Positions 1-8,284 of a stretch of 64,000 nt of DNA are shown one piece after another. The DNA comes from an uncultured cyanobacterium (GTDB taxonomy: Bacteria; Cyanobacteriota; Vampirovibrionia; Gastranaerophilales; Gastranaerophilaceae): NCBI GenBank assembly GCA_902495705.1, contig CABUXT010000007.1:1-64000 (forward strand). The letters run 5' to 3'. The position numbers were made by a program, and so were the translations under genes. The notes beneath the pieces were generated by a model. The model worked only from the letters and a program-made list of their open reading frames with translations, had not been told where the DNA came from and ran no database searches. The first letter of the stretch is position 1, and every line of letters starts with the position of its first letter.

Positions 1-1
1 T

Positions 2-43
2 AGCCGAATAACTCGTCACTTCGTTCCTCAAACAAATTCGGCT
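2..43. other. Long-loop hairpin at window edge
   Basis: Eight-base arms (AGCCGAAT and ATTCGGCT) enclose a 26-nt loop and are followed by TTTT. It could be the terminator of a gene lying left of the window or another dispersed palindrome. No gene is visible in the first 419 bases. Confidence 0.35.
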
Positions 44-111
44 TTTGCAGTTTACTCGTTTTGTTTGATTGTTCACTTTTGGCTATTGTCGGATTATTGA
101 CCTAGGAGCAA

Positions 112-310
112 TGTCACCCTGAACAGCAGGAGCAGAGTGCGAAACGAAGTGGAGTCACGTTTTATGCGACTGCGTAGATTCAGGGTCTATCCATTTGATT
201 AGAAAGTAATGCACCAAGGTCAAATTTAAAAATAAGCATTGATAGATTCTGAATAGGATAAAATCTACGTTGCTACGCAACTTGATTTTTAATCCTTTCA
301 GAATGACAAT
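112..310. repeat. Composite dispersed palindromic repeat, copy 1
   Basis: Two adjacent hairpins. The first has arms ACCCTGAA (116-123) and TTCAGGGT (179-186) around a 55-nt insert. The second, about 246-306, has ATTCTGAA/TTCAGAAT arms with an inner stem GTTGC-TAC-GCAAC. A near-identical composite lies at 29543-29742, where the inner stem of the second hairpin is replaced by GCCAA/TTGGC. The short reading frame inside (155-337) recurs in the other copy and is a by-product of the repeat. Confidence 0.85.
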
Positions 311-342
311 TAATTTGCACATAATGCCATATAACAAAGTAG

Positions 343-362
343 GGTGGGCTCACTAGCCCTCC
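343..362. repeat. GGTGGGCT hairpin, copy 1
   Basis: Arms GGTGGGCT and AGCCCTCC around loop CACT; one base departs from perfect pairing. Other copies lie at 8186-8205, 17504-17523 and 25092-25111, all with 8-bp arms and a 4-nt loop. Confidence 0.75.
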
Positions 363-419
363 TGTTAAAATTTCATATTACCATCGGAGTAAAAATTTTT
401 ACCTTGCCACAGGAATCCC

Positions 420-1214
420 CTACCACGGATAACTGTTTGGAATTTCCCAACCATTTTTGCGAATTAAAGCCGCACAATAAAACCCATTACCATTTTTTGA
501 ACAACTATTCCTAATCTCTTCATCCGATTTATCCGCACCATAAGGAATTATTGAATCCTCTTCCTCAATCCTATACAAAAAGAAAACATCTTTGCCTAAC
601 TGGTTAGGTTTTTCTGCTCCGTTTATATCTACAATAATAACTCTATCATTATCACCAGTGATAGAATCACTCCCTGCAGAATAAGCCGAATATGCATATA
701 AAAATCCATCCAGTGTCAGAAATGGAGTCCTGCCCCCATGATTCGGAGTAGAATACGAACCATTTGTACTCCCATTCATATAAGTCCAAGGAGCATTGGA
801 CTTATAACCACAATCCGTCACAGGATTACAAACTTGAGCAATCTTCATATACGGTCTAAAATATTTGTCCACAAACTCTTTTTGAGTCAAAGTTCTATCC
901 CAATTTTCAAATTCACCGTTTTCAGATTCAGAGAGTTTTATTGCCTGATTTATTGAAGAAACCGCGCGCTTCAATTTAGCAGCCGTAACATGTTTTTTGT
1001 GAGCTGTCATAAGCGTTGGAATAGTCAATGCCGCCACAACCCCAATTATGCCAAGAGTGATAAGCACCTCCGCCAAAGTAAAACCAAATCTCACCTTGAT
1101 TGGTAGCAAATTTACGTGCGTAGCACCTTCCGCTAGGGTAAATCCAAGTTTTACTTTGGATTGTGGCAAATCCACGTGCGTAGCACTTAAACTTTTATCA
1201 ACAAATTTCAACAT
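420..1214 (-). CDS. Type IV prepilin-like protein A
   Basis: A 264-residue pseudopilin-like protein. The class III leader ends at a GFTLAE motif (G44, cleavage expected before F45, E49 being Glu5 of the mature protein), followed by a hydrophobic helix (about 50-70). A second GFTLAE at 24-29 is part of a duplicated 20-residue unit (11-30 and 31-50). The C-terminal part has DINGxxxPNxxGxD, a calcium-loop-like pattern shared with the proteins at 12357 and 49259, and ends near NGWEIP, shared with 12357. The start is set by GGAG 7 nt upstream. It is divergent from an XRE regulator at 1307. Prepilin peptidase processing and surface or pilus assembly follow from the family; the specific role is unknown. 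Confidence 0.85.
   Translation of the reverse strand: MLKFVDKSLSATHVDLPQSKVKLGFTLAEGATHVNLLPIKVRFGFTLAEVLITLGIIGVVAALTIPTLMTAHKKHVTAAKLKRAVSSINQAIKLSESENGEFENWDRTLTQKEFVDKYFRPYMKIAQVCNPVTDCGYKSNAPWTYMNGSTNGSYSTPNHGGRTPFLTLDGFLYAYSAYSAGSDSITGDNDRVIIVDINGAEKPNQLGKDVFFLYRIEEEDSIIPYGADKSDEEIRNSCSKNGNGFYCAALIRKNGWEIPNSYPW
1065..1184 (-). repeat. In-frame 60-bp tandem duplication of prepilin leader
   Basis: Two consecutive 60-bp units (1125-1184 and 1065-1124) each encode ATHV(D/N)L...GFTLAE plus one residue. Each unit begins with the palindromic string GTGCTACGCAC. The prepilin at 12357 has one full and one partial copy of the same unit. Confidence 0.85.
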
Positions 1215-1257
1215 ATTCTCTCCGTTTAGATTTATAACTTATTACTTATTATTTACA

Positions 1258-1287
1258 ACTTATAACACAATACAAGTTATAAGTCAA
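1258..1287 (-). promoter_or_regulatory. Promoter of prepilin A with overlapping inverted-repeat operator
   Basis: Read on the minus strand: -35 TTGACT (1282-1287), 17-nt spacer, -10 TATAAG (1259-1264). Inverted arms ACTTATAA (1258-1265) and TTATAAGT (1277-1284) with an 11-nt spacer cover the -10 and reach into the -35. This is a plausible binding site for the divergent XRE protein (inference). Confidence 0.6.
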
Positions 1288-1306
1288 AGTTTATAGAATT
1301 ATAACT

Positions 1307-1528
1307 ATGGATAAAAAAGAATTATTAAAGATTTTTGGGAAAAATGTAAAAATCGAACGAATAAAAAAAGACCTGACACAAGAGCAATTGGCTGAAAAAA
1401 TGGATGTCAGCCAAAACTACATCGCCTGCATAGAAACAGGCAAACAAAATATGTCTTTGGGCAAGATTTTGGAACTTGCGCAAAACTTAAACACAGATAT
1501 TCACAATTTGCTAAGCTTTAATAAATAA
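1307..1528 (+). CDS. Small XRE-family HTH regulator
   Basis: A 73-residue protein consisting almost only of a Cro/C1-type helix-turn-helix (about residues 10-65, with LTQEQLAEKMDVSQNYIACIE as the HTH core). It starts 92 bp from the divergent prepilin A gene and overlaps the convergent yjbQ-like gene by 11 bp. No Shine-Dalgarno-like sequence precedes the ATG. Probable DNA-binding repressor of the shared intergenic promoter region; two more regulator/prepilin pairs occur in this window (12075 and 48785). Confidence 0.85.
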   Translation: MDKKELLKIFGKNVKIERIKKDLTQEQLAEKMDVSQNYIACIETGKQNMSLGKILELAQNLNTDIHNLLSFNK

Positions 1529-1934
1529 TTTGAACATTTACCTGACGCGCACGCGCTTTGTTATCAAAATCAATCAAAATAACCTGTTGCCATTGACCAA
1601 GCTGCAACACACCATCAATCAACGGTACATGAGTTGAATTTCCGATAATTGAAGCTCTCACGTGAGCATATCCGTTGCCATCATGCCACATTTCATCGTG
1701 GTGATAAAGCGCATTTGTCGGAGCGATTTTTTCCAGTGCCTCGGGCAAATCCACAAGCAACCCCGGTTCAAATTCAATATTGGTAATCGAAACGGTACTC
1801 CCTTGCGCATAAATAAAAACAACCGCATTTTGCAACTGGTGAGTGTAAACAACATTGCGAATTTGCGGAGTTATATCAATAATATCCGTATTTCCTTTGG
1901 TGTGAATAGTAAAAACATCATTTATAATAGTCAT
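1518..1934 (-). CDS. YjbQ/UPF0047 family protein
   Basis: A 138-residue single-domain protein with the hallmark family pattern HHDxxWHDGNGYAHVRA followed by LQLGQWQQVILIDFD and a final RARQV strand. Members are compact beta-sandwich proteins, often annotated as secondary thiamine-phosphate synthases; the cellular role is poorly defined. Length is usual for the family. The gene is convergent with the XRE gene and overlaps its 3' end. An AAAGGGG stretch lies unusually far (about 16 nt) from the ATG, so the start is slightly uncertain. Confidence 0.85.
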   Translation of the reverse strand: MTIINDVFTIHTKGNTDIIDITPQIRNVVYTHQLQNAVVFIYAQGSTVSITNIEFEPGLLVDLPEALEKIAPTNALYHHDEMWHDGNGYAHVRASIIGNSTHVPLIDGVLQLGQWQQVILIDFDNKARARQVNVQIIY

Positions 1935-2025
1935 GGTTAAAACATATACCCCTTTTGTTTAATTGTAGAAAGAAAAATCACTAAATGCAACGAGGTATTT
2001 ATAAATATTAAGGAAATGGGGAACG

Positions 2026-2533
2026 AGGTAATCCTCAACAAGACTTGCAGGGGATTACTACGTCGCTCCGTAATGTCTATTATTTTATTTGTAAAACAAT
2101 TCTCCTCGTAATGACATGACCTTTTTATATTGTCTGATACGCAGTAAAATTTGTCGGCATAGCAATGCCGACCCACATTTTAAGAAGTTATGTCATTCTG
2201 AAAGCTTAGAAAATTTGTATGAGCTTTGCGAATACATAATTTTCTTGCTATTCAGAATCTATCAATGTTGATTTTATTGTCGGCTTGGTAAAGCCGACCT
2301 ACAAACTAACTGAACACCCCTCTCCCTAGGAGAGGGTATAATGTCATTCCGAACTCGTTTCGGAATCTCTAATTTTACAAATTTTGCATAATACTAATAT
2401 GTTTTATTTGAGATGCTGAAACAAGTTCAGCATGACTAAAATATAACTCCACTTCGTTTCGCACTCTGCTCCTGCTGTTCAGAATGACATTGACCTATTT
2501 GTTCAAATTGAGATTCCGAAACAAGTTCGGAAT
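2026..2533. repeat. Cluster of dispersed palindromes (gene-free 1.94-2.55 kb)
   Basis: This stretch contains no credible gene. In order: the right end of a TCCTCGTAATGACA element (to 2116); GTCGGCAT/ATGCCGAC hairpin (2153-2172); a long imperfect hairpin with AGCTTAGAAAATT (about 2186-2260); GTCGGCTT/AAGCCGAC (2279-2298); CCCTCTCC/GGAGAGGG (2318-2336); and three 21-nt hairpins with arms ATTCCGAA (2346-2366), ATGCTGAA (2413-2433) and ATTCCGAA (2513-2533), with part of the 55-nt insert sequence of the 112 repeat between the last two. Confidence 0.85.
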
Positions 2534-2545
2534 GACAAAAATCTT

Positions 2546-3136
2546 TTACCCTCGTTGTATAACAATCAAATTCCTTGTGTGGTCTTCGTCTAGGGGAAGT
2601 TTGTACTCAATAATTTCAACAATCTTTGCCTTATATTTTTTCAAAACTTTGTTAGCCTCGTCAATTTCTTCAGGGGTTTTGCGAGATTTGTATGCAACAA
2701 AATAACCGCCTTTTTTAAGTTTTGGCAATGCGTATTCACAAATATTTTTCAACGACGAAACAGCACGAGATGTAACAACATCAAATGTTCCATCAAGATT
2801 TTCCACCCTCGAACAAATCGGTGTAATATTTTCAACCCCCAAATTTTTTGCAATCGATTCAATTGCTCTGATTTTTTTTGCAATGCTGTCAACTGCCGTA
2901 ACCTTGATTTTTGGGTATTTTATCGCAACAGGAAGAGCAGGGAAACCACCACCTGTACCGATGTCCAGCAAAGTCTTCGGCAATTTATATTTATCAAAAA
3001 ATTCACTAATCGCAAGGGAATCACAAATATGTTTTTCCCACAAAAATTTTTCATCATTTTTAGAAATCAAATTCACCTTTGAATTTTCTTCCAAAAACGC
3101 TTTCATATATTCGCTGTATAATTCTTTATTTTCCAT
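2546..3136 (-). CDS. rsmG: 16S rRNA (guanine527-N7)-methyltransferase RsmG
   Basis: A 196-residue Rossmann-fold methyltransferase of the GidB family that uses SAM to methylate N7 of G527 in 16S rRNA. The SAM-binding LLDIGTGGGFP lies at about residues 56-66, followed by the acidic end of strand 2 (VTAVDS) and the family-typical VTSRAVSSL. Length is normal. AGGAA 6 nt before the ATG supports the start, which lies inside the 3' end of the AAA/TPR gene (11-bp overlap), suggesting translational coupling. Confidence 0.93.
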   Translation of the reverse strand: MENKELYSEYMKAFLEENSKVNLISKNDEKFLWEKHICDSLAISEFFDKYKLPKTLLDIGTGGGFPALPVAIKYPKIKVTAVDSIAKKIRAIESIAKNLGVENITPICSRVENLDGTFDVVTSRAVSSLKNICEYALPKLKKGGYFVAYKSRKTPEEIDEANKVLKKYKAKIVEIIEYKLPLDEDHTRNLIVIQRG

Positions 3137-5537
3137 ATTTTTCCTGATATTTCACTAATTCCTGCTCGGTTACTCGACGTTTTACATCCTCAAGTCGCAT
3201 AACTATTTTATCAATATTATCCTTTGTAAAGGATTTTTCTGCAACCTTGTATGCCTCCATAAAATATTTATACGCATGTTCATTATCGCGACGACGGAAA
3301 TAAAAATCACCGATTTCTAAAGATGCACCTGCGATATAAAAAGCTTCTTTCAAGAGTTTTGCATATTCAAGCGCCTTGAATAAATATTCCAACGATTTTT
3401 CATCACTGACAGAAGAGAAAATCTCCGCCAAATGAATCGCTGAGCCATACAAACCACCGTAGTTTTTCATCACGGTGTCGATTTTGATACTTTCGTTATA
3501 ATATTTCACGGCAGCCTTAGTTGAACCTGCCTCATCATAAAGTTCCGCAATATTTGCCAATGCTTTTGACAAATATTTGTTATGTTTCGGATTGGAATCC
3601 AAGTTGATACATTTTTTGTAAAACTCAGCAGCAGTGCGTGGGTCATCCAATTCATCACTTGTCACGGCATATTTATAATAGAGTTCTGAAACGATAGATT
3701 TGTCTGTTCCAAGTTCAACCAACGGAAGAGATTTTTTATAATATTTGTGTTCCGTATGCAAATCATTTGCCAATTTTGCACAAGCCAAATTTACCCTGAT
3801 TGCCAATTCGTTAGGCAAATCCTGAGCTTTTTCAAGTTCGGACAATATGAATTTTGCATTGTCATGTTTGTACATCAAGTAGTAAATATTTGCGATGTCA
3901 AGCTTGGTTTCATAAACCTTTTCCTGATTTGATGCATTGACATAAAAATCTTGAGCCTGAGTATAATACCCCAAAGCCTCGTACCAATCTGACAATTTTT
4001 GATAAGCTTGAGCCAATTTTGTATAAATCACAGGCAAAAAAGTATAAAAATCATCATCAGAAGTCTTTGTTAATGCGTTTTGGTAAAGCATAACAACGCG
4101 TTTGTAATTGTAGCTTTGTTCTTCTTTTTTTGCAGCGTTCAACAACTGTTTCAAGCTCATGCCGGAACTCTCTTTTTCAAGCATATTATCTTGAGAAGTT
4201 GTTGAAACAAAATCTTTAATCGAATCCGCAATATTATCCAAAATCGCGCTATCTTCAATGATAAAGCTGATTTTGTTAATTTTTTCTTCTTTTGTTTCCT
4301 CCGGTTCAGGTTTAGCCACCACTTCAACCTGTGGAGCTTTTTGTTCAGCAGGCAAAATCGAAGGTTCAACAAGCATAGGCTGAACGACTTTTGGATTTAT
4401 CACAGGCTTTTTCGGAATAAACATACTGTGATACTCAATTTCGTTGCGCATAGTTTGCCTTGAAAGTTTCAAATCTCTTTCCAACGGTTTTAACGGCAAC
4501 TGAGTATTATACAAATCAATACATGCGCTATGCAGTTTAATCATTACATTTTCAGGAATTTGATTTTCCAAAACTTCTCTAAAAATGTCTTTTAAATACA
4601 AACATTCACCCTCAACCGACAAAATCGAATTTTGGACAAAAAACATTATCCTGCTTTCGTCATACAAATGTAATGATTTTATCAGATTAAAGTGAATCGG
4701 TATTCTCATCACGGTCAACAAGCGGAACAAATGCGCACTCACAGGGTCAACAAGTGAAAGAGCCTCCCTTATAATAAACTCAGGAAACGCCATATAACTT
4801 TTTGAATACAATTCTAAAAAACTCACCAAAGTTAATTGGCGCAAATTTATTATATTAACGGTCAAAACCAAATAATTGTAATACCCTTTTGAAAGTTTAT
4901 ACAATTCATTTGACAAAACTCCGATTTGTTTTATACCGTTATCTTTTAAAAATTTTTCAAAGATTTTTTGAGAAAATGCAAGAGTTGTAACCTTGTCAAA
5001 CTCAATATCCGAAAAATCATAATTAGAAAAAGTTTTTGCAATCAAAATCACTTTAACATTCGGAAACGTCAGCAAGTGTTGAACAAAGTTCACGATATCT
5101 GATTTATTTTCTTTCACAATTGCGTCAAACGAATCCAAAACCACCAAAATCGGTTCTGTTATTGTATGAAAATATGAATTGATTTTTTGTGCGAAATTAT
5201 CGACTTTAATTTTGGGCGGAGAGATTTTGCCCATCAAGTGATAATGTCTGAATGACTCAAAAAAGCTCAACAACATATCATCAAGAATTGTTGTCTCTAA
5301 ACAATTATATCTTAATAAAATAGTTTCAGGAGTAAGCGAATCTGTCGCAAGTTTGACAACTTGAGACTTTCCGCTCCCTCTAAAACCATTCACCAAAAGA
5401 AGTTTTTTATTATTCATCAAAAAATCACAGACTTGTCCGATTTGTTTTTCGTTATTTTCAATCAGGCAAGGGTTCATCGGATATTCACTTGGAATATCTT
5501 TGATATTTATGGATTTTTCGATAAATTTACTGTTCAT
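3126..5537 (-). CDS. AAA/STAND-like ATPase with TPR repeats
   Basis: About 803 residues. The N-terminal ATPase has a Walker A loop GFRGSGKS (near residue 51) and a Walker B-like ILVVLDSFD (about 130-140), as in Orc1/STAND-type NTPases. After a Pro/Glu-rich linker (about 390-430) the C-terminal third is a run of tetratricopeptide-like helices (about 470-790). No DNA-binding or catalytic effector domain is obvious, so a scaffolding or signalling role is only inferred. ATG at 5537 is preferred over an in-frame TTG at 5540. It follows the GGDEF gene by 7 bp and precedes rsmG in the same operon. Confidence 0.75.
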   Translation of the reverse strand: MNSKFIEKSINIKDIPSEYPMNPCLIENNEKQIGQVCDFLMNNKKLLLVNGFRGSGKSQVVKLATDSLTPETILLRYNCLETTILDDMLLSFFESFRHYHLMGKISPPKIKVDNFAQKINSYFHTITEPILVVLDSFDAIVKENKSDIVNFVQHLLTFPNVKVILIAKTFSNYDFSDIEFDKVTTLAFSQKIFEKFLKDNGIKQIGVLSNELYKLSKGYYNYLVLTVNIINLRQLTLVSFLELYSKSYMAFPEFIIREALSLVDPVSAHLFRLLTVMRIPIHFNLIKSLHLYDESRIMFFVQNSILSVEGECLYLKDIFREVLENQIPENVMIKLHSACIDLYNTQLPLKPLERDLKLSRQTMRNEIEYHSMFIPKKPVINPKVVQPMLVEPSILPAEQKAPQVEVVAKPEPEETKEEKINKISFIIEDSAILDNIADSIKDFVSTTSQDNMLEKESSGMSLKQLLNAAKKEEQSYNYKRVVMLYQNALTKTSDDDFYTFLPVIYTKLAQAYQKLSDWYEALGYYTQAQDFYVNASNQEKVYETKLDIANIYYLMYKHDNAKFILSELEKAQDLPNELAIRVNLACAKLANDLHTEHKYYKKSLPLVELGTDKSIVSELYYKYAVTSDELDDPRTAAEFYKKCINLDSNPKHNKYLSKALANIAELYDEAGSTKAAVKYYNESIKIDTVMKNYGGLYGSAIHLAEIFSSVSDEKSLEYLFKALEYAKLLKEAFYIAGASLEIGDFYFRRRDNEHAYKYFMEAYKVAEKSFTKDNIDKIVMRLEDVKRRVTEQELVKYQEKYGK

Positions 5538-5544
5538 CAATTCT

Positions 5545-7248
5545 CTAATTTACTCTGTTTCTGCCGTTTTCCTTTGCGTGATATAAACGTTTGTCAGCTG
5601 ATTCAATTATAACTGATGGAATTTCACCATCCGCGCCATAAGTTGAAACGCCCAAACTTATTGTGACATTGCTTTCTTTACCGTTAGCAAGTTTGCACTT
5701 TTTCTCCGAAACAATGGTACACAACTTATTTGCGATACCAACAGCTTCCTCATATTTAGTATTTGGGAGAATAATACTCATTTCTTCTCCGCCATATCTG
5801 CATACTATATCGGTCGCTCTGACATTTTTCTTTAATGCAAACGCAACTTGTCTCAACACAGCATCCCCTGATTGGTGTCCATAAGTATCATTGAACTTTT
5901 TGAAAAAGTCGATATCAATGATAATCAATGACAACGGCACACCGTAACGTTTTGAATGTGAAACCTGATTTTGCATTTGTTCTTGAAAATATCTGTGGTT
6001 ATAGAGTTCGGTCAAACCGTCTGTTGTAGCCAATTTATACTGAGTATCAAAATCGCGAGATTTTATCAAATATTTTATAATCACTGCCAAAATAAAGGCA
6101 AATAGCGCAAACGCCAAAGGTGAAACTATTTTTATCCAGTAATAATTTATTCTCATCAATTCATACGCAAAAAGAACATAGATTGTATAAATTGTAAATG
6201 ATAAACCAAACGCGGTTGGCATAGATTGAATTTTCAAAACCGCTAACACTGTCAATAATGCCAAAACTAAACCTGCAAGAAGGTTCACATATTCAGGACA
6301 TTTTTTAATCAAACTGCCATCAAGTAAATTATTTACATAAGTTGCCTGAACCTCAACCCCCGGATAAACTTTATCAACAGGAACAGTTTTTATATCAAAC
6401 AAACTTGCTGCTGTTGCACCAAAATAAACAATTTTGTTATGGAAATCATAATTAAACGTTTCTCCTCCATCAGCAGCCTTCAAAAGTTTGTACATTGGAA
6501 TATTTTCAAAAGTTTCAGCAGGTCCGTACCAATTTAGAGTGACACTTGCCTCATCATCAGGTTGAACCTTTTTCATCACACCTGAACCTTGAGCGACCAA
6601 ATACCCCAATTGAGGATAATATTTGTCATTATATTTTAGGTACAAAGGCATTTTTCGCAACACACCATCATCTGAGCGCGAAACATTAATCATACCAATG
6701 TGAGATGTCGCATCTAAAATTCCACTCAAAATAACTCGGCAATTTGAATACTCAATCGGATTTGTTGCCACATTATCAGGATTTATCGTTAATTTATCAG
6801 GAAGAGTTTGAGCTTTTCGCAAATCTTCAGGTTGGTTATCCAAATTCATAGAAGTGTAAACATTATCATATTTTTTGAACACATTCACCAACGCATTATC
6901 AGCTGATACCGCGCTTTTCATTGATTTGACAAACATAAGGTCAAATGCGACAGCTTTCGGATTTTGAGCCTCAATATAATCAACCATTTGGGCATACATA
7001 TCGCGTCTTAGGGGCCACTCGCCATAATGGTCCAAAATGTATTCATAACTCGCATCATCAATTGCCACAATCACGATATCTTTGTTATGTTCGCGCACAC
7101 CTGATTTTGATATTACGTTTTGGCGAATATCAAAAGTCCTGTTTTCCATTGAATTGATGAACGAAACAAAACTTCCGTTCTTGACACTGAAACACAATAA
7201 CAGCGCAAAAACGGAAATCCACAAAATATATAAAACTTTTTTCAACAT
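5545..7248 (-). CDS. CHASE2-domain diguanylate cyclase (GGDEF)
   Basis: A 567-residue membrane sensor. An N-terminal transmembrane helix (about 5-25) is followed by an extracytoplasmic CHASE2 domain (about 30-310), three membrane helices (about 325-395) and a C-terminal GGDEF domain. The active site reads GGEEM rather than GGEEF. RATD, five residues before it, fits the RxxD product-inhibition I-site. It should make cyclic di-GMP from GTP in response to an external signal. The GGTTGG before the ATG supports the start. It lies directly downstream of a small ORF and upstream of the AAA/TPR gene. Confidence 0.9.
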   Translation of the reverse strand: MLKKVLYILWISVFALLLCFSVKNGSFVSFINSMENRTFDIRQNVISKSGVREHNKDIVIVAIDDASYEYILDHYGEWPLRRDMYAQMVDYIEAQNPKAVAFDLMFVKSMKSAVSADNALVNVFKKYDNVYTSMNLDNQPEDLRKAQTLPDKLTINPDNVATNPIEYSNCRVILSGILDATSHIGMINVSRSDDGVLRKMPLYLKYNDKYYPQLGYLVAQGSGVMKKVQPDDEASVTLNWYGPAETFENIPMYKLLKAADGGETFNYDFHNKIVYFGATAASLFDIKTVPVDKVYPGVEVQATYVNNLLDGSLIKKCPEYVNLLAGLVLALLTVLAVLKIQSMPTAFGLSFTIYTIYVLFAYELMRINYYWIKIVSPLAFALFAFILAVIIKYLIKSRDFDTQYKLATTDGLTELYNHRYFQEQMQNQVSHSKRYGVPLSLIIIDIDFFKKFNDTYGHQSGDAVLRQVAFALKKNVRATDIVCRYGGEEMSIILPNTKYEEAVGIANKLCTIVSEKKCKLANGKESNVTISLGVSTYGADGEIPSVIIESADKRLYHAKENGRNRVN

Positions 7249-7262
7249 TGTTCCAACCTTTG

Positions 7263-7433
7263 TTAATCCACGTTTTTAGTATAATTTAACATAGCAATGT
7301 TGGCAAGAATATTTTTAACCACGAACTTTTTCTCTAAAATTTGGTTGTTCAATTTTAGAATTTCAGTAGAATAAGACAACTCATCAGGGTGAGTCAAATA
7401 GCGCAACAAGCATTGTTCATGAATATTAGTCAT
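7263..7433 (-). CDS. Possible small protein upstream of GGDEF gene
   Basis: A 56-codon frame starting MTNIHEQCLL with AGAAGGA about 9 nt upstream and ending 14 bp before the CHASE2-GGDEF gene. No motif or membrane helix is evident and I do not recognise it. The good ribosome-binding site and tight spacing favour a real leader gene of the operon, but chance cannot be excluded at this length. Confidence 0.35.
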   Translation of the reverse strand: MTNIHEQCLLRYLTHPDELSYSTEILKLNNQILEKKFVVKNILANIAMLNYTKNVD

Positions 7434-7569
7434 AGCCAAAAATCCTTCTAAGGGTGGTAACATTATGATTATCGCAAATTTTTCGGATAATTAAATCAAC
7501 CTTTTATAGAATTTGAACCACGATTTCTAGTACGATTAAAGGATGAAAGAGTAGGATTTGCAGGTGTCA

Positions 7570-8134
7570 CCCTCTCCGATGGGAGAGGGCAGGGTGAGGG
7601 TTCTTCTATTTTTATTTCATGCACTCCGTGCAGTGGAGATTGTGGGGACACTTCGTTTTCCCCACACTACATTTTTATAAAATAATGTCATTCTGAAAGG
7701 ATTAAAAATCTTGCCAACTTGTTTGGCTTAGATTTTATCCTATTCAGAATCTCTAACTGTACACATTTACTTTAGTATAATTTGTTAAATTTGAGACCCT
7801 GAAACCGCTCAGCCTGCGCCCGCATACAGTCTCACACATTTCGCTCTAGCTCAATGGTTCGCTTTGTAAAGTTCAGGGTGACATGTACAATTTAATCATG
7901 TCATTACGAGGAAAAACAAGCCGAGCAGAGTGCAAAGCAGCCTGCCAATTTGATTGGCTATCAGCAAGATTTATTGGCAGGCTCGGAGGCACGTTTAATG
8001 CGAGGCGTAGTTGGATTACATCATTGGTCTTGACGGAGTGACGTGGTAATCCACAACAAGCCTTGCAGGGGATTACTACGTCGCGCTGTAAAGTCAATTA
8101 TCCCATTTGTAAAATATCGCTCCTCGTAATGACG
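7570..8134. repeat. Cluster of palindromes including a MITE-like element (gene-free 7.43-8.28 kb)
   Basis: Contents in order: CCCTCTCC/GGAGAGGG hairpin (7570-7589); long ATTCTGAA/TTCAGAAT hairpin with inner GCCAA/TTGGC stem (about 7688-7752); ACCCTGAA/TTCAGGGT arms (7796-7803 and 7872-7879) around a 68-nt insert; and a 235-bp element bounded by TGTCATTACGAGGA (7899-7912) and its complement (8121-8133). The latter resembles, in inverted orientation, the element at 14657-14803. Short frames here are by-products of the repeats. Confidence 0.8.
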
Positions 8135-8185
8135 TATTTTAAACTATTTTTATCATACTGAAATGAGACGTAATACAAAAAGTAG

Positions 8186-8205
8186 GGTGGGCTAACTAGC
8201 CCACC
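8186..8205. repeat. GGTGGGCT hairpin, copy 2
   Basis: Perfect arms GGTGGGCT and AGCCCACC with loop AACT. Related copies lie at 343, 17504 and 25092 with different loops. Confidence 0.8.
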
Positions 8206-8240
8206 TGTTATTTTGCATTTACAAAGTTTATCAACACCAG

Positions 8241-8266
8241 CGGCGCGGAAGTAAACTTCTGCGCCG
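8241..8266 (-). terminator. 3' hairpin after unknown gene 8285 (TTTA-loop family)
   Basis: Arms of 11 bp with one G-T wobble and loop TTTA in the sense of the minus-strand gene ending at 8285. The same loop with other stems lies after the genes ending at 9975 and 57411. No long U run follows, so terminator strength is uncertain. Confidence 0.5.
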
Positions 8267-8284
8267 TTGGTACAGTGACATATA

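Noticed and set aside
155..337. 60-codon minus-strand frame ending in IDPESTQSHKT
   Set aside because: An almost identical frame occurs at 29586-29768 because both lie in copies of the same palindromic repeat; there is no ribosome-binding site.
1937..2176. 79-codon minus-strand frame
   Set aside because: Lies in the repeat cluster and includes the GTAATGACA element end; no supporting start signal.
2026..2533. CRISPR array
   Set aside because: The hairpins differ in stem and are not evenly spaced by unique spacers; no cas gene is present.
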